Below, in pieces: positions 32,815 to 40,780 of a DNA stretch of 64,000 nucleotides. The stretch spans positions 186,001 through 250,000 of the forward strand of contig NZ_BMRT01000005.1 in NCBI RefSeq assembly GCF_014648775.1. The letters run 5' to 3'. Both the position numbers and the translations under genes were made by a program. The notes beneath the pieces are model-generated. The model saw nothing but the letters and a program-made list of their open reading frames with translations. It did no database searches and was not told where the DNA came from. Position 1 is the stretch's first letter. Each line of letters opens with the position of its first letter. The stretch is from Streptomyces abikoensis (GTDB taxonomy: Bacteria; Actinomycetota; Actinomycetes; Streptomycetales; Streptomycetaceae).

Positions 32815-33000
32815 ATGCGCGACCTTATCTCCCGCCTGCTCCGCCGGCACAGGGCTCGCGGCGCCGTTCGCACGGCGCCCGAACCCGAACCCGCCACGCC
32901 CACCCCGCCTCCCGTCCTCTCCCTCCCCCACACCAGCGGCATCCGCTACGCCGACGACGAACACGCCGTGGTGAATTCGCAGGGGCGGTGGGGGAAGTGA
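32815..33000 (+). CDS. Small hypothetical protein
   Basis: 61 residues: a basic N-terminal helix (MRDLISRLLRRHRARGAVR), a Pro-rich linker (EPEPATPTPPPV), and a short C-terminal segment (HTSGIRYADDEHAVVNSQG). ATG 32815 is 8 bases after AAGGAG, which is good evidence for translation. The stop overlaps the next start as GTGA. Function unknown; it is part of the small-gene cluster diverging from the GntR gene. Confidence 0.6.
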   Translation: MRDLISRLLRRHRARGAVRTAPEPEPATPTPPPVLSLPHTSGIRYADDEHAVVNSQGRWGK

Positions 33001-33242
33001 GCGTGCCGGACGTCGCACTCGGCATCGTCGCAGTGGACACTTTCAGCAACGCCGTCGGCATGGTGATCGAGTCCGCCAAGGGGCTCGTCCGGATGCAGCA
33101 TCCCAATGGGGTCAGCTGGCGGGCCTACGCCAGCAACCTCCGGGTGCCGGAGCCGGCGGAGAGAGAGCAGTTCGAGGCCGCGGAGCGGGCCTGGGCGCCA
33201 GTCGTCGTACCGGCGTCCGCGCCGCAGACGAAGGGAACATAG
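32997..33242 (+). CDS. Small SH3-like hypothetical protein
   Basis: 81 residues: VALGIVAVDTFSNAVGMVIE then MQHPNGVSWRAYASNLRVPEP. Short strands around a conserved V-x-D-x-x-x-x-A-V-G resemble small beta-barrel proteins found beside WhiJ-like regulators in streptomycetes. The GTG at 32997 overlaps the previous stop by 4 bases; GTG 32988 is 9 bases earlier in frame. Seven bases separate its stop from the zinc-ribbon-like ORF. Function unknown. Confidence 0.62.
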   Translation: MSVPDVALGIVAVDTFSNAVGMVIESAKGLVRMQHPNGVSWRAYASNLRVPEPAEREQFEAAERAWAPVVVPASAPQTKGT

Positions 33243-33248
33243 AACGCC

Positions 33249-33350
33249 ATGAGAGTGTCGAGCCGCGCCCGGAACCGCGACTGCGAGCACGACTGGGTCC
33301 AATGGAGCGGCGCGTCACGCTGTCGCAAATGCGGGACGACTCAGCAGTAG
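33249..33350 (+). CDS. 33-residue zinc-ribbon-like microprotein
   Basis: ATG 33249 opens a 33-codon frame ending in TAG at 33350. It reads MRVSSRARNRDCEHDWVQW followed by SGASRCRKCGTTQQ. The C-x-H...C-x-x-C-G spacing (Cys12, His14, Cys26, Cys29) is that of a tiny zinc ribbon, and the Arg-rich start could touch nucleic acid. A GAAGGGA sequence lies about 12 bases upstream. It follows the previous gene within 7 bases and ends 18 bases before the phosphotransferase start. Short, but ordered cysteines and basic composition argue against chance. Confidence 0.5.
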   Translation: MRVSSRARNRDCEHDWVQWSGASRCRKCGTTQQ

Positions 33351-33368
33351 TCGTCCGTGAGGGGCGCC

Positions 33369-34181
33369 ATGACGTCGACGTCGCGCACCGAATGGCACGA
33401 GCTGCCCCGATCCGTGCGGGCGGCCGTCGAGGAGCGCACCGGGCCGGTCGTGACGGCGCGGGCGCTCCCCGGCGGGCTCAACTGCGCCGTGGCCGCCGCG
33501 CTGACCACGGCGGACGGCACGGCGGCGTTCGTCAAGGGCACTCCCCTGACGAACACCGCCGCCCGCGCCGGCCAGCACTGGGAAGCCGCCGTCAATCCGT
33601 ATACGCGCCCCGTCGGGCCCCGGCTGCTGTGGCGGGTCGCGGTCGGCGGCTGGGAGTTGCTCGGGTTCGAGTACGTCGGCGGCGCGCGGCACGCGGATCT
33701 GTCGGCCGGGGCGGCGGATCACGCCCTGGTCGCCGAAGCACTCGGCACGGCGTGCGCTCTGCCACCGCCGCCGGCCGGGCTGGGCGTGCCGTCGTTCGCC
33801 GGTCGCTGGGCCGGGTTCCTGGAGACCGGCGAACTGCCGCTCCTCCACGGCCGTTCGCTCCTGCACACGGACACCAACCCCCACAACCTCCTCGTCACCG
33901 CCGACCGCGCGCACCTCGTCGACTGGGCGATGCCCGCCCTCGGGCCGGCCTGGGTGGACGTCGCCAACACCGCCGTCCGGCTGATGGAGGCCGACTGCCC
34001 GTCCGAGACCGCGCTCGCCTGGGCCGCCGGGTTCACCGCCTGCTGGCGGGCGGCCGGTACCGCCGCCGCCCTCCGCGCGTTCGTCGCCGCCAACTGCCGG
34101 GCCTGGACCTCCCGCGTGGGCCCCGTCGACGCCCGGCCGAGCAACGAGCGGTTCACCGCGCTGCTCGGGCTTTTCCGATAG
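33369..34181 (+). CDS. Aminoglycoside phosphotransferase-like kinase
   Basis: 270 residues of the APH/choline-kinase-like fold. Seen: a nucleotide-loop region (ALPGGLNCAVAAALTTADGTAAFVKG, with a candidate Lys), the catalytic loop LLHTDTNPHNLLVT (H-x-D-x-x-x-x-N form) and the metal-binding LVDWAMPALGPAWVDVAN. Such genes are common next to WhiJ-like clusters and probably phosphorylate a small molecule; true antibiotic resistance is unproven. ATG 33369 follows GAGGGG. The 3' end overlaps the convergent GNAT gene by 29 bases. Confidence 0.83.
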   Translation: MTSTSRTEWHELPRSVRAAVEERTGPVVTARALPGGLNCAVAAALTTADGTAAFVKGTPLTNTAARAGQHWEAAVNPYTRPVGPRLLWRVAVGGWELLGFEYVGGARHADLSAGAADHALVAEALGTACALPPPPAGLGVPSFAGRWAGFLETGELPLLHGRSLLHTDTNPHNLLVTADRAHLVDWAMPALGPAWVDVANTAVRLMEADCPSETALAWAAGFTACWRAAGTAAALRAFVAANCRAWTSRVGPVDARPSNERFTALLGLFR

Positions 34182-34695
34182 CGCGCACGTCCTTCTCCAG
34201 CAGCGTGAAGGACTTCGGCGCCCCGCCCGGCTGCGGCTTGCCCTCCTTGCGGCCCGCGACGCGGTAACCGGCCGCCCGGTAGTAGGCGTTCAACCGCGCG
34301 TTGCCCGCCAGACAGTCCAGCCGCACCCGCGTCCGCCCCGCCGCGGCCACCCGGCGTTCCGCCGCCCGCAGCAGCCGCTGCCCCGTCCCGGGCTCGGCGA
34401 CGCGGCGGTCCACCATCAGCCGGTGGACGTATCCGGCCACGGGCGGCTGCGGGCCCCACGCGTCCTCGTCCTCCCACCACAGTTCCCAGGCGCCAAGAAC
34501 GGAGCGGTCCGCCGTCTCCGCGAGCCAGACTTCCCCCCGCGCCATGACCCGGCGGAAGTGGTCCTCGTCCAACTCCCCCGGCCGCCACTGCCCGGTGATC
34601 CCCCGGGCCAGCATCCAGCGCGCCGCGTCGTCGCGGAGGCGGACGAGACCGGACAGATCGGCCTCACCGGCCGGGCGGATTCGTAGATCGTTCAC
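34153..34695 (-). CDS. GNAT-family N-acetyltransferase
   Basis: 180 residues. The acetyl-CoA binding fold is visible: GYVHRLMVDRRVAEPGTGQRLLRAAERRVAAAG (motif A) and VRLDCLAGNARLNAYYRAAGYRV (motif B). GTG 34695 is the proposed start; TTG 34704 is also possible. No ribosome site is visible for either, so it may be leaderless. It overlaps the phosphotransferase convergently and diverges from the dynamin-like gene. Substrate unknown. Confidence 0.82.
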   Translation of the reverse strand: MNDLRIRPAGEADLSGLVRLRDDAARWMLARGITGQWRPGELDEDHFRRVMARGEVWLAETADRSVLGAWELWWEDEDAWGPQPPVAGYVHRLMVDRRVAEPGTGQRLLRAAERRVAAAGRTRVRLDCLAGNARLNAYYRAAGYRVAGRKEGKPQPGGAPKSFTLLEKDVRAIGKARAAR

Positions 34696-34760
34696 GCGGG
34701 GCAAGGTAACGGAACGAAAGCGAGGTTGCCGTTCCGGCTGCGTCGTCTTTCAGCCACAGC

Positions 34761-34766
34761 TATACC
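34761..34766 (+). promoter_or_regulatory. TATACC -10 element for a leaderless start
   Basis: TATACC lies 6 bases before the GTG at 34773, exactly the spacing expected when transcription starts at the first base of the start codon. No Shine-Dalgarno sequence occurs. The matching -35 is not clear. Confidence 0.45.
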
Positions 34767-34772
34767 GTTGGC

Positions 34773-36854
34773 GTGACAGTGCCAAGGGAAGCACACAGGG
34801 ATGTGGATGAAACGCGCGGCGAGCTGCGCGACGTTCTCGACCGGTCCGAGGCATGGCTGCGCGACGCGGCCGGTCTCCCCGAGGTTCCGGCGGAGTGGCC
34901 GGAGGAGTTACGAGCGGACGCGGCGGCGGTCAGGCGGTTGCGGACGCGCGCGGCCTCGGCCCTGATCAACGTGGCTCTCCTCGGCGCCTTCTCGTCCGGC
35001 AAGAGTTTCCTGTTGAGCGGCTTGCAGGGCGGCCTGGAGCTGGTCGAGGTGCAGACCGCCGACGGGCGGACGGCGGACAAGTTCGTGGGGCTGCTGCCGT
35101 CCTCGCCGGTGCCGACCACGGCCTGCCCGGCGTGCGTGGTGCCGGTCGACGGCCGCCAGTCCACGGTGGACGCCTCCGGGACCGGCTTTCTGCGGGTGCG
35201 CTTCACGGACTCGGCCGACGGCGAGTGGGAGGACATCGGGAACTCCCCGGCCCCTTCCGTGGTCGCGGCGTACGCCATGCAGGACGCGGACGTCGTCAAC
35301 CGGCTCAGGGCGCACCGCGACCGCGAGGTGGCCGAGCTCGAGGTGCTCCTGGCGGACACCAAACTGCCGGCGAAGTTCTACGACCTGCCGGGCTACGGCT
35401 CCCCGAACCCCGTCCACGACCTGATCGTCAGGGCCGCGCTGGCCGACGCGGACTGCTTCATGTACGTCGCGCACGCCGGCCGGACGCTCTCCGAGCGGGA
35501 GCTGTCCCTCATCCGCACCCTCTACGAGCACTACCAGCTCTCCGGCAAGCGGGTCGTGTGGGTGGTCACCGCGATCGACTCGGCGTCGAACCTCGATCTC
35601 CACGACGAGCCCGAGTGGAAGGCGACCGTCGCCCGCGACACCGGCTATCTGAGGGAGAACTTCACCCTCTCCGACGGCCGGCCGGACCTGGGCTTCATCG
35701 GCGAGGGATTCATCCCCGTCTCCCCCGCCCTGGAGGCGCGCGCGGCGAAGCTGGAGGCCGAGGAGGCCGAGGCGCCCGCGCGGCGGTGCCGCGCGGAGAG
35801 CCGGATGGACACCCTGCGCCAGGCGATCGAGGACCTGATCAGAACGGAGACCGGTCCCCGGCACATCGCCGCCGTGGCGGCCGAGGCGCGCGTCAGGCTC
35901 GTTCCCCGGCTGCGCCTGGTCGAGGACCGGCTGCGGACGGAACAGCTGGAGATCGACGGGCTGAAGGAGCTGCTGGACGGCCATCAGCGGCGGCTGGAAC
36001 TGCTGGACCGGGTGCTGCCGGAGCTGCGCGAGCAGCTGGAGCGCAGGCTCCGGGCCCGGGTCGGGCGGGCCGTGCGGCCGTTCGGCCGCCTGGCCGCCCA
36101 CCTCCACGGCTCGCTGGACTCCACCATCCGGCAGACCGACGTGAGCAAGCCGGTCAAGGCGCACCAGATCCAGGTGTCGAAGACCCAGGCGCTCCGGACG
36201 TGGCTGGAGGCCCCGACCGGCCCGGCGACGCTGTGGACCGAGCAGCTGGAGGCGTTCAAGCAGGACGTGTCGCAGGCCGTGGAGCACTTCTTCGGGGACA
36301 AGGACCTCACGGGGCGGCTCCCCGACTCCGTCTTCGACGTGAACGACCTCTCCCTGCCCCAGCGCGCTCAACGCCCGGCCACCGCGCAGGACATCGTCCA
36401 GCGCGCGTCGGCGCTGGTCGGGGTCGTGGCGCCGGTCGCCGCGGGCGGGACCTGGCTGTACGGTCTGGCGGCGGCCGGCACGGTCTTCCCTCCCGCCACG
36501 GTCGTCGCGGGTGTGGCCGGGATGGTCTTCATGGGGATCGAGTACCGCAAGAGGAAGCTCAACTCGCTGCAGGTCCTCCAGGAGGAGTGGATCGGCGCCA
36601 TCGACGCCGAAGTCACGGCGGTCATGGAGCAGTTCGCCCAGTCCGCCGCGATCCAGGGCACCATCGTCATCGATCACCTGAGCGACAATCTCGCGCAGTA
36701 CCGGGAGCAGCTGGAGAGCACGCGCGACTTCGCGCGGCAGCGCATCGCCAACCCCGAGAACCGGGTCCGGCAGGGCCTGATCGACCGGCTCGCACCCGTC
36801 CACGAGGAGGGCCGCGCCCTGGTGGAGGCCCTGCGAACACTGGAGAAGCCCTGA
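34773..36854 (+). CDS. Bacterial dynamin-like GTPase
   Basis: 693 residues. The GTPase domain has G1 in NVALLGAFSSGKSFLLSGL (about residues 66-84), a G2 candidate in PVPTTACP, G3 in FYDLPGYGSPNP, and a G4-like VVTAIDSASN (TAID instead of the usual N/TKxD). A long helical region follows (about 350-500), then a hydrophobic paddle-like hairpin (LVGVVAPVAAGGTWLYGLAAAG and FPPATVVAGVAGMVFMGIEYR) and a return helix (about 590-690). This is the full layout of bacterial dynamin-like proteins, which bind and remodel membranes. It is not next to DynA/DynB-type division partners and stands alone, with its own promoter-like element. Roles in division, stress or phage defence are all possible. Confidence 0.85.
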   Translation: MTVPREAHRDVDETRGELRDVLDRSEAWLRDAAGLPEVPAEWPEELRADAAAVRRLRTRAASALINVALLGAFSSGKSFLLSGLQGGLELVEVQTADGRTADKFVGLLPSSPVPTTACPACVVPVDGRQSTVDASGTGFLRVRFTDSADGEWEDIGNSPAPSVVAAYAMQDADVVNRLRAHRDREVAELEVLLADTKLPAKFYDLPGYGSPNPVHDLIVRAALADADCFMYVAHAGRTLSERELSLIRTLYEHYQLSGKRVVWVVTAIDSASNLDLHDEPEWKATVARDTGYLRENFTLSDGRPDLGFIGEGFIPVSPALEARAAKLEAEEAEAPARRCRAESRMDTLRQAIEDLIRTETGPRHIAAVAAEARVRLVPRLRLVEDRLRTEQLEIDGLKELLDGHQRRLELLDRVLPELREQLERRLRARVGRAVRPFGRLAAHLHGSLDSTIRQTDVSKPVKAHQIQVSKTQALRTWLEAPTGPATLWTEQLEAFKQDVSQAVEHFFGDKDLTGRLPDSVFDVNDLSLPQRAQRPATAQDIVQRASALVGVVAPVAAGGTWLYGLAAAGTVFPPATVVAGVAGMVFMGIEYRKRKLNSLQVLQEEWIGAIDAEVTAVMEQFAQSAAIQGTIVIDHLSDNLAQYREQLESTRDFARQRIANPENRVRQGLIDRLAPVHEEGRALVEALRTLEKP

Positions 36855-36933
36855 CGGATCCCTGAGCGGTCCCGGCCGCCGATCGAGTGGCACCCTTGCC
36901 CCCACCCGGCCCCAGGGCGTTGGCTTAGGGGCC

Positions 36934-37929
36934 ATGGAGTACACGCAGCTCGGACGCACGGGACTCAGGGTCGGCCGGATCGTGCTCGGGACGATGAACT
37001 TCGGGCCGCACACCGACGAGACCGACAGCCACTCGATCATGGACGCGGCGCTCGCCGCCGGCGTCAACCTCTTCGACACCGCCAACGTCTACGGCTGGGG
37101 CGAGAACAAGGGCCGTACCGAGGAGATCATCGGCAGCTGGTTCGCCAAGGGCGGCGGGCGGCGCGACAAGGTCGTCATCGCCACCAAGGTGTTCGGCGGG
37201 ATGAACGCCGCCGGCGAGCCGTGGCCGAACGAGGACCGGCTCTCCGCGCTGAACATCCGCCGCTCCGTCGAGGCGAGCCTGCGGCGGCTGCGCACGGACC
37301 ACATCGACCTCTACCAGTTCCACCACGTGGACCGGCGCACGCCGTGGGAAGAGATCTGGCAGGCCATGGACGTCCTCGTCCAGCAGGGCAAGATCCTCTA
37401 CGTGGGCTCCTCCAACCTCGCCGGCTGGCACATCGCCCAGGCCAACGAGACCGCCCGGCGCCGTGGCTCGCTGGGCCTCGTCAGCGAGCAGTGCCTGTAC
37501 AACCTCGCCGAGCGCCGCGCCGAGATGGAGGTCGTCCCGGCGGCGCGGGCGTACGGGCTCGGGGTGATCCCCTGGTCGCCGCTGCACGGCGGGCTGCTCG
37601 GCGGCGTCCTCCGCAAGGAGCGGGAGGGCGGCGGCGCCCGTTCCACGTCGGGCCGTTCGGCGGACGCGCTCGCGAACAGCAGGATCCGCGACCAGATCCA
37701 GGCGTACGAGGACGTCGTCGACAAGCACGGTCTGGCGCCCGGCGAGGTGGCCCTGGCGTGGCTGCTGACCCGGCCCGGGATCACCGGGCCGATCGTGGGG
37801 CCGCGTACGGCGGAGCAGTTGGAGTCCGCGCTGCGGGCGGCGGAGCTGAAGCTTCCGGAGGAGCTGCTCGTCGATCTGGACGAAATCTTCCCCGGGCCGG
37901 GCGCGTCGCCGGAGGCTTTCGCTTGGTGA
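36934..37929 (+). CDS. Aldo/keto reductase
   Basis: 331 residues, NADPH-dependent oxidoreductase with the TIM-barrel AKR fold. Tetrad regions: Asp and Tyr in NLFDTANVYGWG, Lys in VVIATKVFG, His in LYQFHHVD. Cofactor-binding stretches GVIPWSPLHGGLLGG and GPIVGPRTAEQLESAL follow. The length and signature match the YhdN/Tas-like group. It stands alone, with an 80-base gap after the dynamin-like gene and a converging permease. Substrate unknown; probably detoxification of aldehydes. Confidence 0.92.
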   Translation: MEYTQLGRTGLRVGRIVLGTMNFGPHTDETDSHSIMDAALAAGVNLFDTANVYGWGENKGRTEEIIGSWFAKGGGRRDKVVIATKVFGGMNAAGEPWPNEDRLSALNIRRSVEASLRRLRTDHIDLYQFHHVDRRTPWEEIWQAMDVLVQQGKILYVGSSNLAGWHIAQANETARRRGSLGLVSEQCLYNLAERRAEMEVVPAARAYGLGVIPWSPLHGGLLGGVLRKEREGGGARSTSGRSADALANSRIRDQIQAYEDVVDKHGLAPGEVALAWLLTRPGITGPIVGPRTAEQLESALRAAELKLPEELLVDLDEIFPGPGASPEAFAW

Positions 37930-37949
37930 AGGGCCACTGAGCCGTCGGC

Positions 37950-39077
37950 TCACCCCATCGTCCTGAGCATCGCCCTCCCGCCCGTCCGCAGGAAGCGCAC
38001 CAGCAGCACCGCGGCCAGGGCGAGGAAGGCGATGTTCAGGTACGTCGTGTAGTTCCAGCTCACCCCCGACATGGGCACCTTCGCCGCCGCCTGGTCCGGG
38101 ATCAGCCCGAGCCCGCCGAAGACGGTCTCGACCACGTACCCCGCGATCACCATCGCGACGTAGAAGGTGCCGAGGAGGAACAGCGCGGTCCGGCCGCCGT
38201 AGTACTTCCGGTAGATGGCGAGGATCGGCAGGATCAGCAGGTCGGCGAAGATGAACGACACCACGCCCCCGAAGCTGATGCCGCCCTTCCACAGCACCAC
38301 CGCCAGCGGCACGTTCCCGATCGAGCACACGAACGACACCAGGGCCACCAGCGGCCCCACCAGCGGTCCCCACACCTTCGCGAGCAGCGGATGGCCCTCG
38401 AAGAAGAACGCGCGCCAGAAGGAGTCCGGCACCCAGGCGGCGATCGCCCCCGCGATGAACAGGCCCAGCACGAGATCGCGGAGGATCGCCGCCCACTCCA
38501 TGACGAAGACGTGGGACGTCGCGGTGAACCCCTCGCGCGACAGCAGCCGCCGGACGAACGAGCCCTCGCCGCCCACGGACATGTCCATCGCCGCGTGCCC
38601 CTCCATCGAGCCCGCCACGCCCCGCTCGGCCTGCTCCCTCGCGCGCCGCAGCAGCGTCTCCCGCAGCAGCAGCCGGAAGAGCACCGCCAGCACCGCGATC
38701 ATCACGGGCCCGCCCAGGAACTCGGCCGCCGTGAACTGCCACCCCATGAGCAGGGCCAGGATCACCCCCAGCTCCACGACGAGATTGGTGGAGGCGATCT
38801 CGAAGGCCATCGCGGCCGTGAAGTGCGCGCCCTTCACGAACAGCGAGCGCGCCAGGGCCACGGCGGCGTACGAGCAGGAGGACGAGGCCATGCCCAGTCC
38901 GGCGGCGGCGGCGAGCGTACGGGGCCGGTCGTCGCCCAGCAGGGAGACGACGGCCGCCCTGCGGACCACGGCCTGGACGACGGCGGAGAGCGCGAACCCC
39001 AGGACCAGCGCCCAGGTGATCTCCCAGGTCATGGACCCGGTGACGGCCAGGGCGCGCAGGACGGCGTGAAGGATCAC
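37950..39077 (-). CDS. DUF318/ArsP-like permease
   Basis: 375 residues with about eight to ten hydrophobic segments and two similar halves. The family motifs are GLGMASSSCSYAAVALARSLF in the first half, with the conserved Cys-Ser pair, and VSFVCSIGNVPLAVVLWKGG in the second. A cytoplasmic loop in the middle (about residues 150-190) contains a His/Met-rich patch (EGHAAMDMSVGG). ArsP relatives export trivalent organoarsenicals; others are uncharacterised permeases. No arsR or arsenite genes are adjacent. Convergent with the aldo/keto reductase. Confidence 0.85.
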   Translation of the reverse strand: MILHAVLRALAVTGSMTWEITWALVLGFALSAVVQAVVRRAAVVSLLGDDRPRTLAAAAGLGMASSSCSYAAVALARSLFVKGAHFTAAMAFEIASTNLVVELGVILALLMGWQFTAAEFLGGPVMIAVLAVLFRLLLRETLLRRAREQAERGVAGSMEGHAAMDMSVGGEGSFVRRLLSREGFTATSHVFVMEWAAILRDLVLGLFIAGAIAAWVPDSFWRAFFFEGHPLLAKVWGPLVGPLVALVSFVCSIGNVPLAVVLWKGGISFGGVVSFIFADLLILPILAIYRKYYGGRTALFLLGTFYVAMVIAGYVVETVFGGLGLIPDQAAAKVPMSGVSWNYTTYLNIAFLALAAVLLVRFLRTGGRAMLRTMG

Positions 39078-39185
39078 CCCCTCAGCATGGCCGAGCGGCC
39101 CCCGGCCCCGGGGCGGACAACACGCTTCCGTTCAACTGAAGCGCTTCTTCGGACAGTCGTTCCACGGCTCGTTATCGTGAGCGCC

Positions 39186-39785
39186 ATGGTGAACGGGACA
39201 GCGGTCCGGCGACCGCGCCAGGCCCTCCGCTCGGCCGCGATGGCGGCACTCGCGACGGCCGTACTGGCGGCCTGTGCGGGCTGTTCGGGCTCCTCCTCCG
39301 ACGAGGGGAAGGAGCTGCGGTTCGGGGAGACGGCGAGCCTCCCCGGCTACAAGGACGCCAAGCTCGACGTGACCGTCGAACGCCTGGAGCAGGGCGGCAG
39401 CGCCGACCTGAGCGTCCTCAAGGACGCGTCGAAGTACGCCGGCAGGACGCCCTACTACCTCCGCTACAAGCTCACCAAGCCCACCGGCACGGAGGCCGGG
39501 AAGTCGGGCGGCGCCTCCACGTACTTCTCGGTGGCCGACGCGAACAAGAAGCGGCTGACCAAGCTGACGATCATCGGCGCCCTGGACACCACCGGCGATC
39601 CGAAGAACCCGCTGAAGTACCGGGGCTTCGAGAAGTGCGAGTCCCTGAGCACGTCCGACTTCGAGAAGGCCGCGCCGGGACAGAGCGTGACGGGCTGCGC
39701 CGTCTACGTGGCGGACGCGGGGGCGGGGGCGCCGACCGGCGTCACCTGGGAGCAGGGGACGAAGACGCTCGCCACCTGGAAGTGA
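39186..39785 (+). CDS. Predicted lipoprotein
   Basis: 199 residues. A signal sequence with Arg-rich start (VRRPRQALRSAAMAALATAV) ends in a lipobox LAAC-AGC, predicting a diacylated Cys and attachment to the outer face of the membrane. The mature domain (LPGYKDAKLDVTVERLEQGG; YYLRYKLTKPTG; FEKCESLSTSDFEKAAPGQSVTGCAVY) resembles small beta-sandwich extracellular lipoproteins of the DUF4352 kind. Two cysteines may form a disulfide. Function unknown. Confidence 0.8.
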   Translation: MVNGTAVRRPRQALRSAAMAALATAVLAACAGCSGSSSDEGKELRFGETASLPGYKDAKLDVTVERLEQGGSADLSVLKDASKYAGRTPYYLRYKLTKPTGTEAGKSGGASTYFSVADANKKRLTKLTIIGALDTTGDPKNPLKYRGFEKCESLSTSDFEKAAPGQSVTGCAVYVADAGAGAPTGVTWEQGTKTLATWK

Positions 39786-39821
39786 GGACGGCCACCTCGC
39801 CGCCGGCCGCCTCGCCGCCGG

Positions 39822-39908
39822 CTACTTCACCGCCGACACCACGGCGACGACGACGAGCATGAGGGCGAGCGCACCGGTCATGATCCGGTTCCTGGTCTTC
39901 GGGTCCAC
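39822..39908 (-). CDS. 28-residue single-span membrane microprotein
   Basis: GTG at 39908 opens VDPKTRNRIMTGALALMLVVVAVVSAVK, then TAG. A charged start followed by a 17-residue hydrophobic helix and a final Lys is a well-formed membrane microprotein. I recall near-identical short proteins beginning DPKTRNRIM in other streptomycetes. No strong ribosome site is visible. It lies between a lipoprotein gene and the 2',3'-cyclic phosphodiesterase gene. Too short for ordinary gene finders. Confidence 0.55.
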   Translation of the reverse strand: MDPKTRNRIMTGALALMLVVVAVVSAVK

Positions 39909-39978
39909 CCCACGAGCCTAACCGGACGGGCCGCGGGCACGCCCCGTGGGCCCGGCCACGCCCCATGGACACGGCCGG

Positions 39979-40545
39979 CTACCGCCCCAGCTCCCACGCC
40001 GCGATCGTCTCGTAGCGGGGCCGCTCCCCCGGGACGCCCCCGCCGGGGAGCCGGCTGCGGACGAGCTCCAGGCGCTCGGCCCGCCACTCCCGGCCCCGGA
40101 AGTCCACCAGCGCGGCGACGTAGGGGCGGAGGTTCACCCGGCCGCCGCCGGAGCGGGCAAGGGTGAGGTGGGGGTGGAAGGAGTGCGTCCCGTCCACGAC
40201 GACGCCCGCCCGGCGGGCCCCGGCGATCACGGAACGGGCGAGCCCGCGCAGGGTCTCCACCTCGCCCTCGGCCCCCACCCACAGCACCCGGTCCCCGAAC
40301 CGGCCCCCGCCGGCGAGCCGCAGCGCGTGCGCCGGATGCCGGTGCGCGGCGCGGCCCAGGCGCTCGGTGAGCTCCGGGAGCAGCGCCTCGTCGACCTCGC
40401 CGAGGAACGCGAGCGTGAAGTGCCAGCCGGGCCGCTCGGCCCAGCGCAGCCGTTCCGCGCCCGGCAGGGCACGCAAGTCGTGGACGGCCGAGGCGAGTTC
40501 GGCGACGGCCGGCTCCGGGGGGTTCACCGCGACGAACAGGCGCAT
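39979..40545 (-). CDS. thpR: RNA 2',3'-cyclic phosphodiesterase (2H family)
   Basis: 188 residues. The two H-x-T/S-x catalytic motifs are present: HFTLAFLGEVDE near residue 43 and HPHLTLAR near residue 125, with the family start RLFVAVNPPEPAVAELASAV. The enzyme opens 2',3'-cyclic phosphate ends of RNA, or acts as a 2'-5' RNA ligase, in the cytoplasm. Full length. Stands alone; the MFS terminator lies behind it. Confidence 0.9.
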   Translation of the reverse strand: MRLFVAVNPPEPAVAELASAVHDLRALPGAERLRWAERPGWHFTLAFLGEVDEALLPELTERLGRAAHRHPAHALRLAGGGRFGDRVLWVGAEGEVETLRGLARSVIAGARRAGVVVDGTHSFHPHLTLARSGGGRVNLRPYVAALVDFRGREWRAERLELVRSRLPGGGVPGERPRYETIAAWELGR

Positions 40546-40708
40546 ACGGCCAGTGTCCCGCATGCGGTGATCAACGCGGTGGAGGCCGGGATGGAGGCCG
40601 GGGGGGAGGCCAGGGAGAGGCCGGGGGCCCTGCGGGGCCGTTCCCCGTTCCCGCCCCTTCCCGTGACCGGGGGCGAGCCCCCGGACCCCCATCCGTGCTG
40701 ACGCGCGT

Positions 40709-40759
40709 CGTCCTCATGCGCCGGACGGGCAGAGCCCGCGCGTCCGGCGCATGAGGACG
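40709..40759 (-). terminator. Strong 18-pair hairpin terminator
   Basis: CGTCCTCATGCGCCGGAC (40709-40726) pairs perfectly with GTCCGGCGCATGAGGACG (40742-40759); the loop contains a second small hairpin (GGG-CAGAG-CCC). It sits just after the MFS gene's stop on the minus strand and before the ThpR start, so it ends the MarR-MFS transcript. Confidence 0.85.
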
Positions 40760-40780
40760 GGGGGGTCCAGGCGGCGGCCG

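Noticed and set aside
34908..37085. A 725-codon minus-strand frame opposite the dynamin-like gene and into the aldo/keto reductase
   Set aside because: It crosses a gene boundary, has no motif, and the + strand carries complete G-motifs and AKR residues.
39900..39925. TTAGGCTC-like half of a DmdR iron box on the minus strand
   Set aside because: Only one half-site matches; the inverted half is absent and no iron gene is adjacent.
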